A stretch of 33,727 nt of DNA. Origin: an uncultured Prevotellaceae bacterium (GTDB lineage: Bacteria > Bacteroidota > Bacteroidia > Bacteroidales > Bacteroidaceae). A model generated the notes under the pieces. The model worked only from the letters and a program-made list of their open reading frames with translations, made no database searches and was not told where the DNA came from. The stretch spans positions 1-33,727 of the forward strand of contig CACYKE010000033.1 of the NCBI GenBank assembly GCA_902774925.1, read 5' to 3'. The position numbers and the translations under genes were made by a program. Shown here one piece after another: positions 7,773 through 14,521 of this stretch; position 1 is the first letter of the stretch, and each line of letters starts with the position of its first letter.

Positions 7773-9557
7773 TCACTTAACCACAACAGTCTTGCCGCCG
7801 GTGATGTAGGTGCCGGGACGGCTGGGCTGTGCGCTGAGGCGACGGCCGTCCAGTGTGTACCAATTATTGTCGTTCACCGTTTCACGTTCACCGTTTAACG
7901 TCGTTATGCCAGCCTCACCATATTCCTTCGCCGTAATCATAGGCACTCCGAGCACGAAGTCGGCATTCTTCTCGGCATCGGTGTAGAAGGCAATGACGTA
8001 ATAGCCCGGTTGAGTGATATTGAAATCGAATGTCTGACGGACACCGCCAAATGCGTTGCTTGTATTGCCTCCGATGTTCTTGGTAGGCGTACAAACCTTC
8101 GACGCCACCTCCTGTCCGTTGGCATCCTCTATGACGATGGTGATGGGCGAGAACTCCGGATGGTTCCAGTTGTATAACCTGTACCTCAGGGTATAGCGAC
8201 CGGCAGACAACATCATGTTCGAACGAGCCTTGCTGACGCCGAACTTCGCGAATGCGGCCTTCTCTTTGCCCGCGCTGTTCTGCACGAGCAGACCATATTC
8301 CATACCGCGCGTTTCATTGGTGAAATGCAACAGACGAGGACCGTTGGTGTATGGCAGCCCGCCACCCATACGCGTCGTCGAGCCTGTGCCGTTGCTGACG
8401 TACCAGTCCTGTGGCACCACGCCCTCCATATTGAAATGACTGCTCAGACTGTAGTTGGTGTTCAACTTCGGGGCCTCGCAGTTTACCAAACACTCGCCCT
8501 CGCCAGTTTTGCCGTTACTGTCGGTGACTACTGCGCGCAGGGTGTGCTGACCGGCCTGAGGGGCCGTCAGTGTTGCGTCGTAGGTTCCTGATGCTGATGC
8601 TTCGGACGCGCTGGCGAGCAGGTTGCTGCCCTCATAGATTTCCACTTTCTCTATTTCGCCTTTCTGTGCTTTGACGGTGGCCTCTACGGCGACGTCAGGG
8701 AATGTAGCCGTGCCTTCGGGCATAAAAGTCAGATAGGTCGTCTCGCCTTCAGGCTGTGTGATGCGTGCTGAGGGCTGGTTCAGCGAGAAACGTTTACAGA
8801 AGTTCCAGATGAGATTACGGTTATCGGTCATGGGCCAGTGGCCACCATTGTTATAGGAATAAAGCCACACTTCGCCACCATTTGGGCCGCCCGTCCATTT
8901 CTCTAGGTCACCATCGTACCAGCTTGGCTTATACACGGTCTTCGAGTAGTTGGTGTGCTTGTCGTGCTTGGCGTAGTTCTCTATGTAGGCGTGGATGCCG
9001 TACTCTTCATAGCCGAACGTTTCGTCACCGTAGGCAATGACCTCCAGTAGATTCACGGGTTTCTTGCAATTATTCCAAGGCTGCTCCGAGAACTGGATGC
9101 CGCTGGTGGGTGCGAAGGCAGCAATCTTGTTTTGCATGTTGGCAATGCAATGGTGGATGAGCATCGAACCCATCGAGAACCCCGACCAATAGACGCGGTC
9201 GCGGTCGATGTCGTAGCGTGTAGCCATCTCGTCAATGGTCTTCGTGACGAATGTCTGGTCGCCCGTGCCGCCTGTGTCCCACATGTTACCGTCGCTTCGC
9301 AGATAGGTTACGACGAACTTCGCCGTATCAATCATCTCGTAGATTTTGTCGGCCCCATATTGATATTCAGGGCTTTGGTTCATGCCGTGAGTGACAATCA
9401 TCAGCGGCGACTTGGCCGGCAGCGTGTTTGGCGTAAACACAATCATGTTCCGCGACTTGCCGTTTACCTTAATGAAAATTGAGTCCTTCTCATACGCCCA
9501 CACCTGCATGGTCAACAGCAGGAGGAGCGAAACCAATGAAAAACGTGAACGATTCAT
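7773..9557 (-). CDS. secreted CE1/PHB-depolymerase-like esterase with tail motif
   Basis: This 594-residue protein has a signal peptide (residues 1 to about 21, MNRSRFSLVSLLLLLTMQVW). An alpha/beta-hydrolase domain follows, of the feruloyl esterase/polyhydroxybutyrate depolymerase (LpqC-like, carbohydrate esterase 1) type. Ser128 lies in the elbow GFSMG, THGMN at 56-60 is oxyanion-like, Asp178 (AYGDETFGYEEY) is a possible acid, and His240 lies in NNGGHWPM. Residues about 265-355 look like an Ig-like module and about 370-540 like a beta-sandwich binding module. It ends with the recurring tail WYTLDGRRL...PGTYITGGKTVVVK, preceded by LNGERETVNDNN encoded by a perfect 12-bp direct repeat. It is the first gene of a minus-strand operon behind tandem promoters. 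Deacylation of plant polysaccharide is plausible, not proven. Confidence 0.85.
   Translation of the reverse strand: MNRSRFSLVSLLLLLTMQVWAYEKDSIFIKVNGKSRNMIVFTPNTLPAKSPLMIVTHGMNQSPEYQYGADKIYEMIDTAKFVVTYLRSDGNMWDTGGTGDQTFVTKTIDEMATRYDIDRDRVYWSGFSMGSMLIHHCIANMQNKIAAFAPTSGIQFSEQPWNNCKKPVNLLEVIAYGDETFGYEEYGIHAYIENYAKHDKHTNYSKTVYKPSWYDGDLEKWTGGPNGGEVWLYSYNNGGHWPMTDNRNLIWNFCKRFSLNQPSARITQPEGETTYLTFMPEGTATFPDVAVEATVKAQKGEIEKVEIYEGSNLLASASEASASGTYDATLTAPQAGQHTLRAVVTDSNGKTGEGECLVNCEAPKLNTNYSLSSHFNMEGVVPQDWYVSNGTGSTTRMGGGLPYTNGPRLLHFTNETRGMEYGLLVQNSAGKEKAAFAKFGVSKARSNMMLSAGRYTLRYRLYNWNHPEFSPITIVIEDANGQEVASKVCTPTKNIGGNTSNAFGGVRQTFDFNITQPGYYVIAFYTDAEKNADFVLGVPMITAKEYGEAGITTLNGERETVNDNNWYTLDGRRLSAQPSRPGTYITGGKTVVVK
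7871..7896 (-). repeat. translated 12-bp direct repeat before the esterase tail motif
   Basis: The 12-mer cgttcaccgttt occurs at 7871-7882 and 7885-7896, a period of 14 bases that cannot come from a repeated peptide. On the coding strand it reads as part of LNGERETVNDNN, immediately ahead of WYTLDGRR. The style of sequence matches the short A/T-skewed repeats of the spacers in this window. Confidence 0.8.
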
Positions 9558-9595
9558 ATGCTTTTTACTTTTCCTTTGTTTTTATTTTCTGCCTG

Positions 9596-9636
9596 CAAAG
9601 TTACGATTTAGCGAGGACAAAACAAAGAAATTCTTT
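9596..9636 (-). promoter_or_regulatory. promoter of the esterase operon, with dyad
   Basis: On the minus strand the -7 box TAACTTTG lies at 9603-9596 and a -33 TTTG at 9626-9623, separated by 19 bases. This is the Bacteroidetes housekeeping promoter spacing. A dyad (AAAGAA/TTCTTT, 9624-9636) starts at the -33 box. The leader to the ATG at 9557 would be about 30 bases. A second promoter of the same kind lies immediately upstream. Confidence 0.75.
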
Positions 9637-9679
9637 CTTTTTTTTGGCGAGCGTGAGTAACTTCGCGCTGTTTACAGCG

Positions 9680-9729
9680 CAAAGGTAGTGCAAATCGAGC
9701 GAAATACAAAATAAAACTCGATTTATTTT
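9680..9729 (-). promoter_or_regulatory. second tandem promoter upstream of the esterase operon, with dyad
   Basis: On the minus strand TACCTTTG (9687-9680) and TTTG (9710-9707) are 19 bases apart. A perfect dyad AAAATAAA/TTTATTTT at 9708-9729 overlaps the -33 box. A hairpin (gcgctg tttac agcgc region, about 9665-9680) lies between this promoter and the downstream one. The block gagcgaaat...cgatttattttYatttccga is shared with the element at 29924-29980. Confidence 0.65.
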
Positions 9730-9855
9730 TATTTCCGAGGTGCAGCCTAGTCCTTCGCTGGTGTCGTCGCTTTTTAACAGGAGAAAAGCAAAAAACGCCC
9801 ATTTCATCGGGATCTCTTTTGTCTGACAATCTATGCCCTTTTTACTTTTTCCTAT

Positions 9856-9915
9856 TTTGAGACGTTTTTTTCCCACCATGAGACGGTTGTTTCTTGAAAA
9901 TAGCCTAATTTTGCA
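9856..9915 (+). promoter_or_regulatory. promoter with two TGAGAC boxes upstream of the gene at 9953
   Basis: Two TGAGAC direct repeats lie at 9858-9863 and 9879-9884, 21 bp apart. The second is 27 bp upstream of a -7 box TAATTTTG at 9906-9913. The -33 match is weak (ttg near 9887), as expected for an activator-dependent promoter. The same 60-bp arrangement recurs ungapped at 18603-18662 with 42 of 60 bases identical. Between this site and the minus-strand promoters, 9730-9855 holds nothing else that I can recognise. Confidence 0.7.
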
Positions 9916-9952
9916 CTCAGATTCAATAATACTAACATAATAATAAGAAAGT

Positions 9953-10906
9953 ATGAAAAAAAATTTTATGACCGATGCAGCCGGAAGAATGGTGCTCACC
10001 TTCTTCTTCTTCTTCTTCTGCGCAATGACAACAGTAGTGAACGCTCAGACGTCAGAGCCCGAGAGCAATATGGACAAGTATCTGCGCCTGTCGAAGGAGG
10101 CCGACGAGAACCCCACCAACTGGCAAGCTCAACTGGAAGTAGGCCACATGCTGCTCGACAAGGAGAGCAGTCTCTACAACCAGTCGCGTGCCGCCAGATA
10201 TTATGAGCGCATCTACCAGCAGGCCGCGGGCTTTAACAAGGAAGTGCCCGACTCCGTTATCTTCGAGTCAATTGTCATGCTGATGACGGTGGCTTCAGAA
10301 AAAAAGGACATTAAGAAGGTGTTGTTCTACACTGACGAACTGATGCGTGCTGAAAAAATAGGCATGGACGTCAACAGGGATTATGTTATCACCAGCGCCG
10401 GAATGGGTGTTGTGTATAACCTGATGAGTGGCGATCCTGCGAAGGCATTGTGTTACATGCTGGATATGCGCAAGCTTGCCGCTGCCGAAAAGAAACCGGG
10501 TATGGACTATTCTGATCCGATGACCGTCATCCTGTACGAGAATCTGTTGGCGGATTACCGTAAGTCGTTTGGCGACAAGCTGCCCGAATTTACCTTTGAC
10601 GGCAAGAAGTATATTCTCATTGCCATGTACAAGTGGAACGTGGAAAACCCACTGATGGGCTGGATGGGCAGCCTTGATGACGATGGTGGCGACGAGAGAG
10701 CCAAAGGGCTGAAGCTGTTTTACGGTGAAGACGGTAAGGTCTATGACGACATGCACGGCGAAATGAACTACAGTTTCAATTTCACTAAGGATGGTTTCGT
10801 GCCTCAGGAGGGCTACAATATTCGCATGATTACTGTCACGCCCGATCAGCGCCAGAAGATGGTGGATGCCTACCACAGCTACATGAAGAAGCACAAGAAG
10901 CCGTAA
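9953..10906 (+). CDS. secreted protein of unknown function
   Basis: I do not recognise this 317-residue protein. It has a basic N-terminus and a hydrophobic segment containing six consecutive Phe (encoded by a TTC run at 10001-10018), with a likely cleavage after VVNA near residue 33. It is therefore probably exported. Residues about 45-200 are helical with a TPR-like character (NWQAQLEVGHMLLDKE, AARYYERIYQQA). The C-terminal third is mixed alpha/beta. It is a single-gene unit, with its own promoter carrying TGAGAC boxes and a terminator at 10930-10972. It shares the 16-mer ctgcgcaatgacaaca in its signal-peptide region with the C10 protease gene at 20559, whose operon has the same promoter boxes. 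Confidence 0.8.
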   Translation: MKKNFMTDAAGRMVLTFFFFFFCAMTTVVNAQTSEPESNMDKYLRLSKEADENPTNWQAQLEVGHMLLDKESSLYNQSRAARYYERIYQQAAGFNKEVPDSVIFESIVMLMTVASEKKDIKKVLFYTDELMRAEKIGMDVNRDYVITSAGMGVVYNLMSGDPAKALCYMLDMRKLAAAEKKPGMDYSDPMTVILYENLLADYRKSFGDKLPEFTFDGKKYILIAMYKWNVENPLMGWMGSLDDDGGDERAKGLKLFYGEDGKVYDDMHGEMNYSFNFTKDGFVPQEGYNIRMITVTPDQRQKMVDAYHSYMKKHKKP

Positions 10907-10928
10907 GCTGGTATAGCATCACAACCTC

Positions 10929-10972
10929 ATCGCCTCGCTGCCCTAATTCGACGGGCGGTGGGGCGTTTTTAT
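10929..10972 (+). terminator. terminator after the gene at 9953
   Basis: The stem cgcctcgctgccc pairs with gggcggtggggcg through about 13 base pairs (some G-U) around the loop taattcgac. It is followed by a T run. It lies 24 bases after the stop codon. Confidence 0.8.
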
Positions 10973-10982
10973 ACTCAAAAAT

Positions 10983-11013
10983 TTTGCTATTCCGGAAAAA
11001 CTTATTATCTTTG
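10983..11013 (+). promoter_or_regulatory. Bacteroidetes-type promoter of the TPR/AraC regulator gene
   Basis: TTTG at 10983-10986 and TATCTTTG at 11006-11013 are 19 bases apart. The expected transcription start near 11020 leaves a very short leader to the ATG at 11035. No TGAGAC box is seen here. Confidence 0.75.
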
Positions 11014-11034
11014 CAGACAGGTAAATAAATGTAA

Positions 11035-12720
11035 ATGAGCAGAAATATCATCATACTGACAACTGTTGTCACCGTGCTGGCTTTGACGACTGCCTGCACA
11101 AAGCCCGACCGCAGCGATGAGGCTGTTGCACTGAGCAAAGAAATCGTTAGCGATGGATTATCCGACGTTGGACATTCTGTGGAGCGTGTGGATAGTGCGG
11201 AGCAGGCAGGTCTGTTCACGGCGGTACGTGCCAATACCATCAAGGCCATCATCTATGAGAATGCCGGCCGAAGGCGGCTGGCGGCCTATTACGCCGAGAA
11301 AGCGATTGCCGCAGAGGCGGGACATGCTGTTACAACGTCTGCAGACAGCAGCCTTTATTGTAAGGCTCGCTGTGTTCTGGGTAACGATGCATACGCCGAT
11401 GGCGAGTATGGCAAATCGCTCGCCCTCTCCAAGGAAATCCTTGCATTTGTGGGCGACGGCACAACGCCAAATGATGTGGAGATGAAGTGCAGGGCATTGA
11501 TGCAGATGGCAGATTGTGAAAACAAACTGGGGCATATCGCAGAATCCGAACAGTTGTACCTGCAATGCATCGATGATTTGATGACGAGTACACAGCGCGC
11601 CACCGATTATGGGGAGATTGATCCGCTCATCTATACGTTGCTTTCGCTCAACGACTTGTATATCGACAATAAGATGCCTGAAAAGGCGCTGCCCCTAATG
11701 GCGAAGATGGACACGGCGATGGCGCGTCTGACACGTTGCCCCAACACTCCCGACTGGGTGATGCAAAAGCGCCGCAACAATGTGACCATCAGTAAGGCGA
11801 TGGTCTGTGCTGCCAATAATCAGAAAGAACAGGCAGAAACCCTTTTCCGCGAATATCAGCAGTTCCAAGGTTCTGGCGCGTTAGACAAGGCAGCTGAAGG
11901 ACTGTATCTGTCGATGACGGGCCGTTATGACGAGGCAGTCCGCTTGTTCGACGAAACCGACTCTATAATGCGCTCCAATGGTGACCCCGTCATCGACCTC
12001 TATGTCAAGACCTTGTTTAATTACAAGTACGAAGCCCTGCAAAAGGCGGGACGCACGGCAGAGGCTTTGGCGCTGGGTGACCGTATACGTCAGTTGACCG
12101 ACTCCATCCGCCTGCAGGAACGGCAGGCCGATGTGGAGCAGTTGCAGGAAATCAAGCGTCAGGAAGAGGAGATTATCCAAAAGCACCAGGCGCTCGTTGT
12201 CCACCGTATCATCATTGCCAGCGCCTTCCTCGTCTGCCTACTCATCGCCTATCTGCTCTGGCGGTCCTATAAATATAATAAAGTACTGACCGAAAAGAAC
12301 CGCAAGCTCTACGAGGAGATAGAGCAGCGCCGACAGGAGCAGCAGCAGGAGATGGAGCTGTTGCAGGCCGCTCCGGAGGAACAACTCACCACCGAACAGC
12401 AACTCTTCCGCCGCCTCTGTACGCTCATGGACGAGCAGCAGCCCTATACCGACGAAACCCTGAACCGCGACACGCTGGCACAACTCCTCGGCACCAACGG
12501 GAAATATGTGGAGCAAGCCATACGTCAATGTTCGAAAGGCGAAACAGTCAGCGACTTCATCAACCGCTACCGTCTGGAGCATGTTGCCCGTCTGCTGAAG
12601 ACCACTAGCGACCCCATTGCCATCATTGGCGAGCTCTCCGGCATCCCCAGCCGCGCCACCCTCGCCCGACTCTTCCGTAACACCTACGGCATGACGCCGA
12701 GTGAGTACCGCAAGATTTAG
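11035..12720 (+). CDS. membrane-spanning TPR/AraC-type transcription regulator
   Basis: This 561-residue protein has an N-terminal hydrophobic signal with a possible lipobox Cys21 (LALTTAC). Helical TPR-like repeats follow to about 375 (YLQCIDDL, AAEGLYLSMTGRYDEAV). One transmembrane helix lies at about 389-409 (HRIIIASAFLVCLLIAYLLW) and a Glu/Gln coiled coil at 415-445. The C-terminal AraC-type helix-turn-helix domain spans about 470-561 (NRDTLAQLLGTNGKYVEQAI and the second-helix signature SRATLARLFRNTYGMTPSEYRK). The layout implies sensing outside the cytoplasm and DNA binding inside. Such hybrids are common in Prevotella and Bacteroides. It probably forms a transcription unit with the second AraC-type gene 26 bases downstream. 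Target genes are unknown; the TGAGAC-box promoters on either side are candidates. Confidence 0.85.
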   Translation: MSRNIIILTTVVTVLALTTACTKPDRSDEAVALSKEIVSDGLSDVGHSVERVDSAEQAGLFTAVRANTIKAIIYENAGRRRLAAYYAEKAIAAEAGHAVTTSADSSLYCKARCVLGNDAYADGEYGKSLALSKEILAFVGDGTTPNDVEMKCRALMQMADCENKLGHIAESEQLYLQCIDDLMTSTQRATDYGEIDPLIYTLLSLNDLYIDNKMPEKALPLMAKMDTAMARLTRCPNTPDWVMQKRRNNVTISKAMVCAANNQKEQAETLFREYQQFQGSGALDKAAEGLYLSMTGRYDEAVRLFDETDSIMRSNGDPVIDLYVKTLFNYKYEALQKAGRTAEALALGDRIRQLTDSIRLQERQADVEQLQEIKRQEEEIIQKHQALVVHRIIIASAFLVCLLIAYLLWRSYKYNKVLTEKNRKLYEEIEQRRQEQQQEMELLQAAPEEQLTTEQQLFRRLCTLMDEQQPYTDETLNRDTLAQLLGTNGKYVEQAIRQCSKGETVSDFINRYRLEHVARLLKTTSDPIAIIGELSGIPSRATLARLFRNTYGMTPSEYRKI

Positions 12721-12746
12721 TTTTAAGATGTAAAGAAGAAGTTGAG

Positions 12747-13805
12747 ATGCACACCGTACTATCCATCGTCAACATCACCGTCTGTCTGGTTATCAGCCTA
12801 GTATGCGGCATTGTGATGGGACGGAAGCGCAAGGAGGTTAGCGACCGCTCGCGCCTCTTTTTGGCCATTTTCAACCTGCAGGTGGCCGCTTTTTGCATCC
12901 TGCGCCTTTCCACCTATGTGCTCCAACCGACACTGCAGGTCTATCATGCCGTGCTGGCACCCTTCCTGCTCATAGGCGGCATGGCTAGCATCATACTCTA
13001 TCTCCTTTATCCCATCGAGGTGGTCAATCCCGGATGGCTCAACTGGCGACGGGGTCTAATGCTTGCCGCCCCTGAACTGCTGGTCATTATTTTTATGCTG
13101 CTGGGGCTTCGCTTCCAGCCGCTGACCTATCTCAGCGACATCTGGGCGCATGTGCTTGATGTCGATGTGCTCGTCCGCCTAGGTATTGTGGCCTGCGTCG
13201 TGGCCTATACCTTCCTGCTGTGGTTTATTCCCTACAACTGACGCGAGTCGAGTGCCGACAGCCGTTGGATATGGAAAACCAACATGCTCACTTTCATCAT
13301 GGGACTGCTGTTCATGACGCAGGTATTCACCCGATGGCCCCTCTTCCACCACGTTCATATCCTCTGGATTTGTTTCGCCTTAGCTTACTACACCTGGTTT
13401 GAGGTGTTCGAACGCCTGAACCTCGTAGCCTTCAGCCACACGACGCAGCACGCCAAGGTGCCGAAGGACGACGGACAGCAGGACGCGCTATGGCTTCGCA
13501 TATGTCAGACGATGGACGAGTGGGAAGTGTGGCGCAACCCCGACACCACTGCCGAGAGTCTGAGTATGGCTTTAGGCACCAACCGCATCTACGTAGCCCG
13601 CTGCATCAAGGAACACACGGGTTTGACCTTCAACGACTATCTCAACTGCCAGCGCATCGAATTCATGGCCGACCAGCTTCAGAGAGACCCGCAGCGCGAC
13701 CACAAGTCGCTCTATTACGAGGCCGGTTTCCGCAACCGCCAGACCGCTTTCCGCAACTTTGTCAAGTTCAAGGGCGTGTCGCCTACGGAGTTTATTGCCT
13801 CCTAA
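12747..13805 (+). pseudogene. membrane AraC-type regulator interrupted by an in-frame TGA
   Basis: One frame runs from ATG 12747 to TAA 13805 and would give 352 residues. It is broken by TGA at 13239-13241 (codon 165, after LLWFIPYN). The text before and after fits one protein. There are several hydrophobic helices (residues about 5-24, 47-90, 104-120, 144-162), then RESSADSRWIWK, two more helices (TFIMGLLFMTQVF, HILWICFALAYYTWF), and a C-terminal AraC-type domain (TTAESLSMALGTNRIYVARC, FRNRQTAFRNFVKFKGVSPTEFI). A Trp codon TGG at the TGA position is the simplest ancestral state. It might be expressed as a membrane fragment plus a C-terminal piece starting at ATG 13284. A sequencing error is possible. 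TGA is an ordinary stop elsewhere in the window (for example rpoA and the protease at 20559), so recoding is unlikely. Confidence 0.85.
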
Positions 13806-13884
13806 TAGTCCAATCGTAACCATCTGATTTTCTGTTCGTTTCATTTTTGCAACATCGTTTTACGATATTGCCACACGCTTCCTT

Positions 13885-13915
13885 GCCGCCCTTTGGCGGC
13901 TTTTATTTACCTTTG
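13885..13915 (+). terminator. terminator overlapping the promoter of the 13966 operon
   Basis: gccgcc (13885-13890), loop cttt, ggcggc (13895-13900) and the T-rich run 13901-13908 form a terminator for the upstream regulator transcript. A -7 box TACCTTTG follows directly at 13908-13915 and should start the operon at 13966. The nearest TTTG (13892-13895) is only 12 bases upstream, so the -33 part is poor and the promoter is inferred from the -7 box. Confidence 0.7.
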
Positions 13916-13965
13916 CAAGCACTATTAACAAATAAAGGTGAACTAACAAATAAAACAATACATCT

Positions 13966-14103
13966 ATGAAGAAAAAAGAGTATGAAAGTCCGACGACACA
14001 GGTCGTCAAGTTGCAACATTATCAGCGCTTGCTGTCTGGAAGTCCTACAGGCACATTGCCCAAAGAACAAGAGGCTGAAGGCGGAGAACAGACTTGGTCT
14101 TAG
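13966..14103 (+). CDS. 45-residue peptide of the MKKxEYxxP...LLxGSP type
   Basis: This short gene begins ATG at 13966 and ends TAG at 14101-14103. The peptide starts MKKKEYESPTTQVVKLQHYQ, continues RLLSGSPTGTLPKEQEAEGG and ends EQTWS. It has no transmembrane segment. A second peptide of the same plan lies on the minus strand at 23140-23265 (MKKEYSKPEMM...LLAGSPQSLPKDD...W). Both lie beside very large surface-protein genes. Short proteins starting MKKxYxxP are common in Bacteroidales genomes without a known role. LL(S/A)GS resembles a double-glycine leader end, but this is inference. It is 25 bases upstream of the next gene, behind the -7 box at 13908. Confidence 0.75.
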   Translation: MKKKEYESPTTQVVKLQHYQRLLSGSPTGTLPKEQEAEGGEQTWS

Positions 14104-14128
14104 TATTAACTCCCTAAAGCGTAAGAAG

Positions 14129-14509
14129 ATGAAGAAGAATATACTGATACTGGCTGTGGGACTGCTGATGACGGCTCCAGCCTTTGGTGCTGCACCCGAC
14201 GATAACAATGGTACCAAACAGACGCTCATCGTCAACAACGAGAAGGTGGAGCGCATAGTTAGCGAGATACGTATTGACGGCAATAACGCTGTGCTGGCCT
14301 TTACCGACGGCACCACGATGACTGCCGACATGCGACTGGTGACCATCACCATGAGCTATAGCGACGCGACAGGCGTCAGCAGTCTGCACATGACGGACAA
14401 GGACGGCAACGTCAGCATCTATGACCTGCAGGGCCGCAAGGTGACTAACAAGCCAAAAGCTAACAGCCTGTATATCATAAACGGCAAGAAAGTTGTCAAC
14501 AAGAAATAA
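14129..14509 (+). CDS. small secreted protein with the recurring tail motif
   Basis: The start at ATG 14129 is chosen because it gives a clean signal peptide, MKKNILILAVGLLMTAPAFG, cleaved after about residue 21. An upstream in-frame ATG at 13982 lies inside the preceding peptide gene and is not credible. The mature part of about 105 residues contains KQTLIVNNEKVERIVSEIRI and FTDGTTMTADM, a pattern seen in short Prevotella exported proteins. It ends with the tail IYDLQGRKVTNKPKANSLYIINGKKVVNKK. It sits between the 45-aa peptide gene and a 1308-aa surface protein gene (12 bases to the next start), so the three are very probably one operon. The giant partner lacks the tail that this small protein has. 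Function unknown. Confidence 0.8.
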   Translation: MKKNILILAVGLLMTAPAFGAAPDDNNGTKQTLIVNNEKVERIVSEIRIDGNNAVLAFTDGTTMTADMRLVTITMSYSDATGVSSLHMTDKDGNVSIYDLQGRKVTNKPKANSLYIINGKKVVNKK

Positions 14510-14521
14510 GGAGGACAGGAT

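Noticed and set aside
4766-7780. Long plus-strand open frames opposite the PPDK_N gene, up to 269 codons
   Set aside because: They are antisense to a well-conserved coding sequence, have no recognisable domains, and arise from its GC-biased codon use.
9601-9999. Minus-strand open frame of 132 codons across the divergent promoters
   Set aside because: It covers two promoter modules and the start of the gene at 9953 on the other strand and has no recognisable protein features.
12747-13805. TGA read as an amino acid (recoding)
   Set aside because: TGA ends intact genes here such as the C10 protease (23001-23003) and there is no sign of a selenocysteine element; a point mutation or sequencing error is simpler.
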